Below, one piece after another: positions 51,707-61,854 of a stretch of DNA of 64,000 nt (positions within the stretch are counted from its first letter, which is position 1; each line of letters begins with the position of its first letter). The DNA comes from Rubripirellula tenax (GTDB lineage Bacteria > Planctomycetota > Planctomycetia > Pirellulales > Pirellulaceae), in the NCBI RefSeq assembly GCF_007860125.1, contig NZ_SJPW01000004.1, positions 280,372 to 344,371 of the forward strand. Direction: 5' to 3'. The notes beneath the pieces were generated by a model. The model searched no databases and was not told the DNA's origin. It was given only the letters and a program-made list of their open reading frames with translations. Made by a program: the position numbers and the translations under genes.

Positions 51707-54535
51707 ATGACAACGATTCGATCAAACGCCGTAGTGCCCTTGGCCGCAACCGTGGGAATGATCGTTCTTGGGATCGCCGCCTCGACGGGGTGCCATCGGC
51801 AATTCTATCGCAAGCAGGCCGATTGCGAGGCCCACGCCCTGATAGCAGAGAAGTCCTCTCACGTCGCTCGCCCGCCCAGCCAAGCGGTTCGTATCGAAGT
51901 CGATCGACGCAGTCGGATGTTCAACCCATTCGATTTGGACTTTCAACCGATGCCGCTGGATGACCCGTCGTCCTACCAATACATGCAGTGCGTTGACGGC
52001 CGCCGGGGATACCCGATGTGGGAAGCCGCGGGGCTGACCAACACGACCGAGAGTCCAGATTGGTGGCAGTTTCTACCGCTGAACGAAGACGGCGTGTTGG
52101 TGCTGAATCTCGAGAACTCGGTCCAGATCGCGCTGTTGCATTCGCCCGAGTACCAGGCCCAGGTCGAACAGTTGTATTTGTCGGCGCTGCAAGTCAGTGC
52201 CGAACGATTTCAATTCGACACACAATTTTTCGGCGGCGGTAGAACGTTCTTGACTGCCGACGGTTCGGCTCGCAATGGAGGTGGGGGAGCCAGCAGCACG
52301 CGATTCGAAATCGGTCCCAATAGCAATGGACGACGAGACCTGGCGTTGCAACGCAGTTTTGCGACCGGCGGCGAGTTGGTCGCCGGTGTTGCCAACAGCA
52401 TCGTTTGGGAATTAAGCGGTCCGAATTCGCAGAGCGCATCGACCGTATTGGACTTCTCGTTGATTCAACCTCTCTTGCGGCGTGCCGGTCGCGACCGAGT
52501 GCTCGAAGATTTGACGTTCGCCGAACGCGCACTGCTGGCTAACGTTCGTTCGTTCGAACGATTCCGTCGCAGCTTCTTCCTGAATGTCACGATCGGTCGG
52601 TCCACCGAAAGCACGTTGCGAACGGGCGGATTCAGTGCCGGCGGACTCGGCAACAACGTTCCCAATGCGAACGTGACCAATACAGGCAACGTCGGCGGCT
52701 ACCTTGGACTGTTGCAAACCGAATTGCGGATTCGCAACCTGGAAGAAAACATCGCCCGACAGGCCGAGTTCTTGTTGGTGCTCGAAGACACTTTGATCGA
52801 GTTGTTGACCAAGATTCCGGACGATGCCGACTCGATCGTGCGTCAGCGATTGCAAGTCGCACAAGCACGATCAAGTCTGTTGCGATCGCAAAGTGACTTG
52901 GTCAATCAACAAGCCAACTACCAACGCTCGGTGGACGCGTTTTTGCGAACGCTGGGACTGCCACCTTATATCTGTGCAAAGTTGGACGATCCGTTCCTGG
53001 ACCAATTCGAGCTGATCGACCGAACGCTATTGCTGCGGCGTGAAGAACTCAGCCTGCTGCGATCGGACGTCGGCGTGTTGAACGTCGCGATTTTGGAACG
53101 CACTCAAACGGGCATCGATCCGGATACGAAACTGCCAAGTTCGTCGCTCGAATGGAGCGAAGGCTTGAAAGAAACACTCGAGGAACTCCGCAAAGAAATC
53201 GAACCACTGGCCGAGTTCAACAAAAAGTTGATCGACGAAGACTTGCCGTCGGTTGCGAAAGATATCGAGACGTTCAACGAGTCATTGGGCGAGCGTCAAA
53301 AACAAAACAAAGACTTGATGAAGGTCTACGAAACGGAACAGCAGAGCATTTGTGGATTGTTAAACGTGTCGGAAATCGACGAGTCGATCTTCGAAATCGA
53401 TGAACTCGAAAAGCTCGCACCACTGTTGCAACAGTCGTACGACCGACTGGAAAAACGGTTCCAATCCTACAACGATAAGATTGCCGAACTGCAAGAAACT
53501 CTCGAAACGATCCTGGCGGACGAAGGTGGCGACCTGGAACCCGACGAACTGGCGACGGGGCTTCGTGACGACGTCATTCTGGCATCCCAGAACCTGTTGG
53601 CCGACCTCGGTGACGACGTGCTGGCACTGCAGTTGATCCAGGCTCGGGCGCGGACCGAAAAGGTTGTCCTGCCATCGGTCGACATCGCACCGGAAACCGC
53701 GTTTGAAATCGCTCGCAAGAACCGTCGTGACTTGGCGAATGCGAAAGCCGCTTTGGTGGATACGTGGCGAGCGATCGAAGTCGTCGCGGACGATTTGGAA
53801 AGCACGCTGGACCTTGAATTCAGCGGCGATGTTCAAAACGTTGGCAACAACCCGCTCGACCTGCGAAGCAACACCGGACGATTGCGAGTCGGATTGCGTT
53901 GGGACGCGCCGATCACCCGCTTGCTTGAACGCAATGCGTATCGAACCAGCTTGATTCGCTATGAACAAGCCAAGCGATCCTACTACGGGCTAGAGGACAG
54001 CATTTGGCAACTGCTGCGAGCCGAGATTCGACAGCTTCAAGCGAACCGTTTGACGTTTGAACTGGGCCGACAATCGGTTCGAATCGCGGCTCAGCAGATC
54101 GAATTGAACGCGGACATTCGTGAAATCAATGACTCCCGCGGTCGCCCGGCCGGTCCAACGGCCGCTCGTGACGCGATCAGTGCGCTCAGCGATTTGTTGG
54201 ACGCCCAGAACGGACTGCTGAACATCTTCGTCAATTACGAAGTGGTACGCCGTGGCTTAGACTTTGACCTGGGAACGATGGAGTTGACGCCCGAAGGACT
54301 CTGGATCGAACCAGGGGAACTGGAACCGGAATTGCTTCTCATGCTGCCGGGGACGACGGCTGGCGGAATGGTGGATGGTCAATGCACCAATTGCTGCTTG
54401 CCCTACAACCCGCTGCCGCCCGAACCAAGCTTCAAGGACTTTTTGCAAACATCTGCCGGAATACCCGTGGAGGCGAACAACGGACTGCCGCCCGAAGTGG
54501 TCATCGAAGCCGGCGGTTTTGTGCCGGAAAGTTAA
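51707..54535 (+). CDS. large TolC-like outer-membrane lipoprotein
   Basis: A 942-aa outer-membrane efflux-type protein. ATG 51707 gives a lipoprotein signal with the lipobox AASTGC. Residues about 120-470 and about 720-900 resemble the two halves of the TolC/OEP fold (NLENSVQIALLHSPEYQAQVEQLYLSAL, RLRVGLRWDAPITRLLERNAYRTSLIRYEQAKRSYY). Between them is an inserted helical region of some 200 residues (KETLEELRKEIEPLAEFNKK, ERQKQNKDLMKVYETEQQS), so the protein is about twice the usual length. No pump or adaptor gene is adjacent. Confidence 0.8.
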   Translation: MTTIRSNAVVPLAATVGMIVLGIAASTGCHRQFYRKQADCEAHALIAEKSSHVARPPSQAVRIEVDRRSRMFNPFDLDFQPMPLDDPSSYQYMQCVDGRRGYPMWEAAGLTNTTESPDWWQFLPLNEDGVLVLNLENSVQIALLHSPEYQAQVEQLYLSALQVSAERFQFDTQFFGGGRTFLTADGSARNGGGGASSTRFEIGPNSNGRRDLALQRSFATGGELVAGVANSIVWELSGPNSQSASTVLDFSLIQPLLRRAGRDRVLEDLTFAERALLANVRSFERFRRSFFLNVTIGRSTESTLRTGGFSAGGLGNNVPNANVTNTGNVGGYLGLLQTELRIRNLEENIARQAEFLLVLEDTLIELLTKIPDDADSIVRQRLQVAQARSSLLRSQSDLVNQQANYQRSVDAFLRTLGLPPYICAKLDDPFLDQFELIDRTLLLRREELSLLRSDVGVLNVAILERTQTGIDPDTKLPSSSLEWSEGLKETLEELRKEIEPLAEFNKKLIDEDLPSVAKDIETFNESLGERQKQNKDLMKVYETEQQSICGLLNVSEIDESIFEIDELEKLAPLLQQSYDRLEKRFQSYNDKIAELQETLETILADEGGDLEPDELATGLRDDVILASQNLLADLGDDVLALQLIQARARTEKVVLPSVDIAPETAFEIARKNRRDLANAKAALVDTWRAIEVVADDLESTLDLEFSGDVQNVGNNPLDLRSNTGRLRVGLRWDAPITRLLERNAYRTSLIRYEQAKRSYYGLEDSIWQLLRAEIRQLQANRLTFELGRQSVRIAAQQIELNADIREINDSRGRPAGPTAARDAISALSDLLDAQNGLLNIFVNYEVVRRGLDFDLGTMELTPEGLWIEPGELEPELLLMLPGTTAGGMVDGQCTNCCLPYNPLPPEPSFKDFLQTSAGIPVEANNGLPPEVVIEAGGFVPES

Positions 54536-54570
54536 CGGTCGACTTGAAGCTCGAAAGCACTCGACTTGCG

Positions 54571-54596
54571 GGCTATCGAAATCGTTTTCGATAGCC
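54571..54596. terminator. perfect hairpin between convergent genes
   Basis: GGCTATCGAAA and TTTCGATAGCC form a perfect 11-bp stem around TCGT, at the tail-to-tail junction of the TolC-like and AraC-family genes and partly inside the end of the latter. There is no T-tract. Confidence 0.45.
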
Positions 54597-55334
54597 AAGC
54601 GGTGTCAGTCCCGTCACCCGGCGGAAGCGTTTGGTGAAGTGGCTTTGGTCAAAGAAGCCGACTTCACTGCTGATGTCGATGATGCTCTTTTCGGTTTGCG
54701 TCAACAGTCGCTGGGCATGCTGGATGCGACGCGACAACACGTACTCGGTCGGCGAAAGTCGCAGGATGGCGCGGAATCTCGCATTGAACTGGGTCGGCGA
54801 AAGGCTCGCCTTGGCCGCCATCGCGGCCATCGAAATCGAATCGGTGTAGTTCGCGTCCATATGCTCGATGACCGGCGACAGTTCTTGAAAAAACGCCATT
54901 TGGTCATCGCCCGTGGCAACCGGATACATGGCTCCCGCTAGACCGATCACCTTTCCGCCAGGATTGAACAACGGCGTTTTCGTAGAAACGTACCAACTTG
55001 GTGTTCCACGAACGTGGGGCACCAACCACGCCTGGTTGGGAATGATCTTCCCGCCCTCCATCACTCGTCGGTCTTCGGCGTGATAGGCCTCGGCGAGTGC
55101 TGGCGGTTGGAATTCGAGGTCGGTTCTTCCGAGCAATTCTTCCTTCGATTCCATGCCGAACACATCCGCCAGCGTCCGCTTGTTGGCGCCGATGTACCGG
55201 TGATCGGAATCCTTGGCATAGAAAAGCACCGCCGGAAGGTATTCGTACAATTCGAATGCTTGCCGAATGCCAGGATTCTGTGCAAAAAAGGAGTCCTGAA
55301 ACTCACGCGGCTTGTTTTTGGCGGCTTGCGACAT
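54573..55334 (-). CDS. PAS-AraC transcriptional regulator
   Basis: A 253-aa regulator. An N-terminal PAS domain (about 25-135: YEYLPAVLFYAKDSDHRYIGANKRTLADVFGM, PSWYVSTKTPLFNPGGKVIGLAG) is followed by two AraC helix-turn-helix motifs (about 150-253, ending IIDISSEVGFFDQSHFTKRFRRVTGLTPLGYR). It probably senses a small ligand. It is divergent from the PSD1-DUF1501-DUF1080-GH117 genes and so is the best candidate for their regulator. ATG 55334 is the start of the conserved part. Confidence 0.85.
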   Translation of the reverse strand: MSQAAKNKPREFQDSFFAQNPGIRQAFELYEYLPAVLFYAKDSDHRYIGANKRTLADVFGMESKEELLGRTDLEFQPPALAEAYHAEDRRVMEGGKIIPNQAWLVPHVRGTPSWYVSTKTPLFNPGGKVIGLAGAMYPVATGDDQMAFFQELSPVIEHMDANYTDSISMAAMAAKASLSPTQFNARFRAILRLSPTEYVLSRRIQHAQRLLTQTEKSIIDISSEVGFFDQSHFTKRFRRVTGLTPLGYRKRFR

Positions 55335-55482
55335 CGTTAAAACGTACCAAAAACGACCGTTGATATACAAGACACGCCGTTGCTTTTGGTGCAAAATATG
55401 GACGGACGTGATCTGCAGTCGCAGTACGGACCGGCGACGCCTCTTGCCCGATCCTCGGATTCTAAGAAGCAGCACCATAGTG

Positions 55483-58400
55483 ATGAAAAAGCGAAAAGTC
55501 GCACCTCATTGGATCATGACGTTTTCAAACGCCTTCGTGTGTTTGAGCCTGGCGGGCGTGGTTAGCGCCGACACTGTCTCGTTCAACCGAGATGTGCGGC
55601 CGATCCTGTCGGACCGCTGCTTCAAGTGTCACGGGCCTGATGCCGCGAATCAGGAATCGGAGTTCCGCGTCGATACGTTCGACAATGCGACGGTCGATTT
55701 GGGTGTCTACTTTGGCGTTGTTCCCGGCGATCTTGAAAAGAGCGAATTGCACGTCCGGATTCACGATGAAGATGATCCGATGCCGCCGGAGGGATCGTTG
55801 AAGCCGTTGACGGACCGGGAACGAGAAATTTTGGATCAGTGGATTCTTCAGGGCGCAGCATTTGAATCGCACTGGGCGTTCACGCCGCTGGCCGAACAAA
55901 TCGAAACGCCGGCGATGTCGGAAATTGGTGAACTGGCCGATTGGCAACAAGGCCCGATTGATCAGTTCATCGCTAAGACGCTGGTCGCCAAGAAGATGGA
56001 ACCGGCCGGCGCGGCTCCCAAAAACAAATGGCTGCGCCGCGTGACGTTCGATCTGACCGGGTTGCCGCCGACCGAAGACGAAATCAATGACTACGTCGCC
56101 GACGCGACACCGACGGCGGAAGAGAAGGTCGTCGACCGTTTGCTTGCCAGCGATGCCTACGCCGAACGCATGACCAGTGAATGGTTGGACGTCGCTCGCT
56201 ACGCCGATTCGTATGGGTACCAACAAGACACCGAACGATTCGTTTGGCCGTACCGTGATTGGGTCATCGACGCCTACAAACAAGGGATGCCGTACGACCA
56301 ATTCATCACTTGGCAACTCGCCGGTGATCTTTTGCCTAGCCCGACGCGTGAGCAGTTGCTGGCGACGACATTCAATCGATTGCATTCACACCAACGCGAG
56401 GGCGGCGTATCGGTGGAAGAATTTCGCGTTGAAAACGTTTCCGACCGAACGCACACCGTCGGTACCGCGATGCTTGGGTTGACGATGGAATGTTGCCGCT
56501 GTCACGATCACAAATACGATCCGCTGACGGCGAATGACTATTATTCGTTCAGCGCATTTTTTGACAACATCGACGAAAACGGACTGATCTCTTACTTCAC
56601 ACCCGCCGTCCCCACGCCGGCGATGCCGCTGCCCAATGACGAGCAGCGGGAAAAGCTTGACGCCTTAACCCAAGAGTTGGCAAAGTCCGAAGCCGCGTTG
56701 CAACAGCACTTAGACGGCGAAGCGAAAACGGCGTTCGCTGCTTGGTTGAGTGAACGTAAGACCGAAACGCTGATGCCGGGTCATGTCACGTCGCTTTCGT
56801 TTGACGAATTCAAGGTTGTTTACGAAAAGCCGACTGAAAAACGAAAGAACAAGAAAAAAGCCGATACGAAGGATGCGAAGCAGGAGGACGAACCATCCGA
56901 AGCGTCGGAACCCAAAGTCGATTCCAAGAACTTTGGGCTGACGAACCGTTTTGGTCCCGAGGCGGTAACACCGTCGGTCAACAAGCTAGTGGAAGGCCAT
57001 TCTGGGAAGGCGATCGAATTGACGGGCGAAGATGCGGTCGAGATTCCAGAAGTTGGTTGGTTCGAGCGTCACGATCCATTCTCGTTTTCGCTTTGGATTT
57101 CGTCACCTGAAGTCGAAGAACGAGCAGTCATCTATCGACGCTCACGTGGTTGGGACGATGCCGGTTCGATCGGATACGAACTGACTCGCGAAGGCAGCAT
57201 CCTGAGCGCAAAGCTGTGCCATTTTTGGCCCGGTGATGCGATCGCGGTCGAGACGACCGAGCCCATGGAGATCGATCGATGGTACCACGTCGCCGTCACC
57301 TACGACGGTTCAAGTCGCGCCGCGGGGCTGAAGATTTTCGTGGACGGAAAGGCAGCCAAAACCGTGACGGTGAAAGACCATTTGACCCGTAACATTAGCC
57401 AATGGGCGGAAAACTACGACAAGGTCAACTACTACGAACTGGCGATCGGGTCTCGCTATCGCGATCGCGGTTTCGTGGATGGTCAAGTCGATGACTTTGA
57501 CGTTTTTGATCGCGAAATCAGCGCGATCGAAGTGGCACAGTTATTTGACGCAAACGCATTACAGGGCTTGATGGACAAACCGGTTGCCACGCTGTCTCGT
57601 CACGATCGAAAACAATTGCAAGAGTACTTCTTGTTGGCCGCAGACGACGAATCGAATCAGTTGCGAAAAGCCGTTCGCGATGCCCGGTCGGCCATCAATG
57701 CGCACATGGATTCGATTCCCGCCATCATGATCATGCGAGAACTTGACGCTCCACGACAGACTTATCTTCTTGATCGCGGCGTCTACGATGCGAAGGGCGA
57801 ACCGGTATCGCCGCGCACGCCCACATTCCTGCCGCCGATGTCGGACGAAATGCCACGCAACAGACTCGGCTTGGCACGTTGGTTGACCATCCCTGACCAT
57901 CCGCTGACTTCGCGTGTGGCCGTCAATCGTTACTGGCAATTGATGTTCGGACAGGGACTTGTTCTAACGCCGGAAGACTTTGGCAATCAAGGTGAAATGC
58001 CGACGCACCCAGAACTGTTGGATTGGCTTGCCCGAGACTTCGTCGCATCCGGCTGGGACGTTCGTTCGATGCTTCGCAAGATCGCATTATCGGCAACTTA
58101 CCGCCAAACCGCTGCGGTTTCGCAGCAGCAACGCGATCGAGATCCCACGAACCGCTACTACGCCCGTGGCACAGGGTCACGGTTGTCGGCCGAGATGATT
58201 CGTGACAACGTCCTTGCGACCAGCGGACTCCTCAACGACGTCGTGGGTGGTGAACCGGTCAAGCCCTACGACTTGGCGTTGGCCTACACGCCTCTTGAGA
58301 TCGACAAAGGGGAAAAGCTCTATCGCCGAAGCCTGTACACGTTTTGGAAACGTGCTTCACCGACCCCAGTCATGATGACGCTTAACGCCCCCAGTCGCGA

Positions 58401-58779
58401 AGTTTGCCGCATGAAACGCGAGTTGACGGACACACCGTTGCAAGCACTTGTGTTGCTAAACGGTCCGCAATTCATCGAAGCCTCGCGAGTCATGGCGGCT
58501 GAATTGCTTGACACGTACGGCGAGAGCCCGGTGGAACTTGCAGGCGATGCGTTCTTGCGTCTGACGTCAAGACAGCCAAGTCAACGAGAGACGGAGATTC
58601 TGGTTGAAATGTACACGAAACAATTCGACGAATTTTCGAAGCATCCGGAACTGGCAACCGAGTTTTTGAAGACCGGCCAGGCTTCCGTTGTAACGAAGGC
58701 GAGTCCGGCACATCTGGCCGCGGCTACTGTCTTGGTCAGTTCCATCATGAACCTTGACGAGTGTGTGAGGCACCAATGA
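55483..58779 (+). CDS. PSD1 protein with haem site and LamG domain
   Basis: A 1098-aa exported protein. After a signal peptide comes a c-type haem domain (RPILSDRCFKCHGPDA, Cys46/Cys49/His50), then DUF1549 (about 150-340, WLRRVTFDLTGLPPTEDEI, QREGGVSVEEFRVENVSDRT, CCRCHDHKYDPLTANDYY). A Lys/Glu-rich linker (EKRKNKKKADTKDAKQEDE) and a LamG/concanavalin-like domain (about 510-690) follow, then DUF1553/PSD1 (RNRLGLARWLTIPDHPLTSRVAVNRYW). These proteins pair with DUF1501. The stop overlaps the DUF1501 start (ATGA). The activity is unknown; a carbohydrate link is likely. Confidence 0.88.
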   Translation: MKKRKVAPHWIMTFSNAFVCLSLAGVVSADTVSFNRDVRPILSDRCFKCHGPDAANQESEFRVDTFDNATVDLGVYFGVVPGDLEKSELHVRIHDEDDPMPPEGSLKPLTDREREILDQWILQGAAFESHWAFTPLAEQIETPAMSEIGELADWQQGPIDQFIAKTLVAKKMEPAGAAPKNKWLRRVTFDLTGLPPTEDEINDYVADATPTAEEKVVDRLLASDAYAERMTSEWLDVARYADSYGYQQDTERFVWPYRDWVIDAYKQGMPYDQFITWQLAGDLLPSPTREQLLATTFNRLHSHQREGGVSVEEFRVENVSDRTHTVGTAMLGLTMECCRCHDHKYDPLTANDYYSFSAFFDNIDENGLISYFTPAVPTPAMPLPNDEQREKLDALTQELAKSEAALQQHLDGEAKTAFAAWLSERKTETLMPGHVTSLSFDEFKVVYEKPTEKRKNKKKADTKDAKQEDEPSEASEPKVDSKNFGLTNRFGPEAVTPSVNKLVEGHSGKAIELTGEDAVEIPEVGWFERHDPFSFSLWISSPEVEERAVIYRRSRGWDDAGSIGYELTREGSILSAKLCHFWPGDAIAVETTEPMEIDRWYHVAVTYDGSSRAAGLKIFVDGKAAKTVTVKDHLTRNISQWAENYDKVNYYELAIGSRYRDRGFVDGQVDDFDVFDREISAIEVAQLFDANALQGLMDKPVATLSRHDRKQLQEYFLLAADDESNQLRKAVRDARSAINAHMDSIPAIMIMRELDAPRQTYLLDRGVYDAKGEPVSPRTPTFLPPMSDEMPRNRLGLARWLTIPDHPLTSRVAVNRYWQLMFGQGLVLTPEDFGNQGEMPTHPELLDWLARDFVASGWDVRSMLRKIALSATYRQTAAVSQQQRDRDPTNRYYARGTGSRLSAEMIRDNVLATSGLLNDVVGGEPVKPYDLALAYTPLEIDKGEKLYRRSLYTFWKRASPTPVMMTLNAPSREVCRMKRELTDTPLQALVLLNGPQFIEASRVMAAELLDTYGESPVELAGDAFLRLTSRQPSQRETEILVEMYTKQFDEFSKHPELATEFLKTGQASVVTKASPAHLAAATVLVSSIMNLDECVRHQ

Positions 58780-60242
58780 ATAAATCAATTCAACACGTTT
58801 GCACCGGCAACGACATCAACCCGCTATCTCGCCGCCAATGGTTAAGCCAACTTGGCTATGGGATCGGCTCGATGGCGTTGGGCAGTCTGCTGCAGCAGGA
58901 CATGGCCATGGGGGCTTCGTCGTCCGCGGAAGCGGCTATCGAGGCGGGGATGCACCATGCGCCGAAAGCCAAACGAATCATCTTTTTGTTTCAATCGGGC
59001 GCTCCGTCGCAAATGGATTTGTTCGACTACAAGCCAGTGCTGAACGAACGCGATGGCCAAGAATTGCCCGCTTCGATTCGCATGGGTCAACGTTTGACCG
59101 GCATGAGTGCCCACCAGGCAACGTTGCCAATCGTCGGTTCGCCGTTCAAGTTTTCACAGCACGGCGAGAGTGGAACGTGGATGAGCGATCTGTTGCCACA
59201 CACGGCAAAGATTGCCGACGAACTGTGTGTGATCAAGTCAATGAACACTGAGGCGATCAACCATGGTCCAGGTGTCACGATGATGCAAACCGGGTCGCAG
59301 TTCCCTGGCCGGCCCAGCATGGGCGCATGGTCGTGGTATGGACTGGGCAGCGAGAACGAAGACCTGCCCGCGTTTGTCGTCATGGTATCGAAGGAACGTG
59401 GCGGCCAACCGTTATTCGCAAGACTATGGGGCAGCGGTTTTTTGCCCGGCAAGTACGACGGAGTCGAACTGCGATCCGATGAAGATGCTGTCTTGTATCT
59501 GAATTCGCCCGAAGGGATTCGGCAATCGAGTCGCCGAAGTGCGTTGGATGGACTCGCCAAACTTCACCAATTGCAATACGAATCGACTTTGGATCCGGCC
59601 ATCGAGAATCGCATCGCTCAGTATGAGATGGCGTTCCGCATGCAGACGTCGATCCCTGAAGTGACCGATATTTCGGGCGAATCGAAACAAACGCTTGAAC
59701 TCTACGGCGATGATGTTACCAAGCCAGGTTCGTTTGCCGCGAACTGTTTGCGCGCTCGCCGCTTGGCCCAGCGCGGTGTTCGCTTCATTCAACTGTATCA
59801 ACCCGGTTGGGATCACCATGCAAACTTGCCTGGGTCGATCAAGCATTCGTGCAAGATTACGGATCAACCAACGGCTGGCTTGATCCAAGATCTCAAGAAC
59901 CACGGGTTGCTCGAAGACACGTTGGTGATTTGGGGCGGCGAGTTCGGCCGCACCAGTTATTGCCAAGGCAAGATCACGCCGGGAAACTTTGGTCGCGACC
60001 ATCACCCACGTTGCTTCACAATGTGGATGGCCGGCGGCGGCGTTAAACCCGGTTACACGCACGGCGAGACCGACGAATTCAGTTACAACCTGGTATCGGG
60101 CGGCGTCCACATTCACGATCTGCACGCAACGATTCTGCATCAGATGGGCATCGATCACGAACGTCTGACCTTCCGATATCAAGGTCGTGATTTCCGCCTG
60201 ACCGATGTGCATGGTCATGTGGTGAAAGAACTGATTGCCTAG
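58776..60242 (+). CDS. DUF1501 protein
   Basis: A 488-aa protein with a Tat-type start (MNKSIQHVCTGNDINPLSRR, then QWLSQLGYGIG). The DUF1501 hallmarks are IIFLFQSGAPSQMDLFDYKP, GPGVTMMQTGSQFPGRPSMGAW, VRFIQLYQPGWDHH and WGGEFGRTSYCQG, with the HHPRCFTMWMAGGGVK end. It belongs to the alkaline-phosphatase/sulfatase-like fold. It overlaps the PSD1 gene by 4 nt, as is usual. Confidence 0.9.
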   Translation: MNKSIQHVCTGNDINPLSRRQWLSQLGYGIGSMALGSLLQQDMAMGASSSAEAAIEAGMHHAPKAKRIIFLFQSGAPSQMDLFDYKPVLNERDGQELPASIRMGQRLTGMSAHQATLPIVGSPFKFSQHGESGTWMSDLLPHTAKIADELCVIKSMNTEAINHGPGVTMMQTGSQFPGRPSMGAWSWYGLGSENEDLPAFVVMVSKERGGQPLFARLWGSGFLPGKYDGVELRSDEDAVLYLNSPEGIRQSSRRSALDGLAKLHQLQYESTLDPAIENRIAQYEMAFRMQTSIPEVTDISGESKQTLELYGDDVTKPGSFAANCLRARRLAQRGVRFIQLYQPGWDHHANLPGSIKHSCKITDQPTAGLIQDLKNHGLLEDTLVIWGGEFGRTSYCQGKITPGNFGRDHHPRCFTMWMAGGGVKPGYTHGETDEFSYNLVSGGVHIHDLHATILHQMGIDHERLTFRYQGRDFRLTDVHGHVVKELIA

Positions 60243-60323
60243 GAAAAACGCGTAAAAATGCTTGCTACTTCCCCATCACTTCCAAGCCAAGTCTCCAAGG
60301 ATGCTCTCGTGTTTCTATTTTCG

Positions 60324-61745
60324 ATGTCGCGGAATTTTGGATTTCTTGTACTGGCGTTGACGGTCGCCGTTGCCACGGCGGATGACGGCCCATCGGACTG
60401 GAGCCACCAAGTCGAACTCCCCACGGGTGAGACCGCGATCGAGTTATTCAACGGGCATGATCTGACCGGGTGGAAGGGGCTAAAGAAGTACTTTTCGGTC
60501 GTCGACCAGTCCATTCGCGCAGCCAACGACGAACCAGTTTCGCACGGCACGTATTTGTTTTCGGATCAAGCATTCCGCGAATTCCGTCTGTTGTTGGAGG
60601 TGAAACAAAACCGCAGCAAGGGTTATTCGATCATGCACTCTGCGGTCGCCGCGCTAGGAGAACGCTTCACGGACCCCGGCAGCGAGTTTGCGTTCAAGGG
60701 GCCGTTATTAATGTTCTGTCATGACTGGGGCATCTGGGGCGCATACACACGAGGTCGTATCTTTCCGTCCGATCAGAAAGGTCCGATGATGGAAGTGCCG
60801 TGGGAAAAAGATGGCGAATGGAATCAAATCGAAATTTTGGTCGTCGGCAATCGCATTCGGATGGTTGCCAACGGCACCGTCGTGATCGATCACACCGAAA
60901 CGAAAGACGAACTAAAAAAGTGTCCGATCGCGTTACAACTTCATAACAACAAAGAGCCACAGGAGTTTCATTTCCGAGGCTTGGTCGCCGTTGAGAATCC
61001 AGCGGATGAACTGCTGACGGTGAAGAAAGATGACATCGGAGTATCGACCGTCGTCCCATCCAATGTCGTTATCGTGCACGGTGCATGGGGTGGTGCTCAT
61101 CATTGGAAAGCGGTTGCCGATTCGCTATCACATGATCGTGCGATGGATGTTCGACGCATCACGCTGACGGGACTGGGCGAGCGATCCCATTTGGCGTCTC
61201 GCGATGTTGATCTTCCAACGCACATTCAAGATGTGGTCAATGCGATCGAGTTCGACGACTTGAGCAACGTCGTCATGATCGGACATAGCTACGGCGGCGT
61301 CGTCGTGTCGGGTGTGGTCGACGCCATTCCCGAGCGCATCTCCCGAGTCATCTACATGGACGCGCATTTGCTGGACGATGGCGAATCGTATTTGACGCAT
61401 CACACAGAGTTGAAAGAAAAGTTGGTGGATCGAGCCGACCAAGATGGTGAAGGATGGCAATTGCCGGTTGACTGGGCTAATCCGATGCGAGACACGCCGC
61501 ATCCCTTGGCGACGCTGTTACAGCCAATCCACTTGCAGAATCCCGACGGTGCGAAGGTACAGTCGTCGTATTGGCTCTTCACCGATGGCGGGAAGCCTGA
61601 AGCAGACGAACGGCACTTTTACTATCAACGTGCCCAGCAACGAGGTTGGCCCGTAAAAACATTCTCGTGGGACCATAATCCGCACCGAAGTCGCCCCGAT
61701 GACGTGGTTGCCGAGTTGGCCAAGTTGTTGAAGGACCCAACGTAA
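60324..61745 (+). CDS. DUF1080 domain fused to alpha/beta-hydrolase
   Basis: A 473-aa exported two-domain protein. Residues about 40-230 match the DUF1080 (3-keto-glycoside hydrolase, lamin-like) fold: ELFNGHDLTGWKGLKKYF, EFRLLLEVKQNRSKGYSIMH, MEVPWEKDGEWNQIEILVVG. Residues about 245-473 are an alpha/beta-hydrolase with HGAWGGAHHW and the nucleophile elbow G320-H-S322-Y-G-G. Such a fusion suggests cleavage of a decorated sugar. ATG 60324 begins the signal peptide; ATG 60258 is in frame upstream with a weak AGGA. Confidence 0.82.
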   Translation: MSRNFGFLVLALTVAVATADDGPSDWSHQVELPTGETAIELFNGHDLTGWKGLKKYFSVVDQSIRAANDEPVSHGTYLFSDQAFREFRLLLEVKQNRSKGYSIMHSAVAALGERFTDPGSEFAFKGPLLMFCHDWGIWGAYTRGRIFPSDQKGPMMEVPWEKDGEWNQIEILVVGNRIRMVANGTVVIDHTETKDELKKCPIALQLHNNKEPQEFHFRGLVAVENPADELLTVKKDDIGVSTVVPSNVVIVHGAWGGAHHWKAVADSLSHDRAMDVRRITLTGLGERSHLASRDVDLPTHIQDVVNAIEFDDLSNVVMIGHSYGGVVVSGVVDAIPERISRVIYMDAHLLDDGESYLTHHTELKEKLVDRADQDGEGWQLPVDWANPMRDTPHPLATLLQPIHLQNPDGAKVQSSYWLFTDGGKPEADERHFYYQRAQQRGWPVKTFSWDHNPHRSRPDDVVAELAKLLKDPT

Positions 61746-61854
61746 ACGAACGATTCACCCGTCGTGGCATCAACGAATGCGACCCGCTGTCTCGACGATT
61801 ATGATGCCGCCCTTGTTTTTCTTCCTGTCGTCTTTCCTAACTTTGAGCGAGCTG

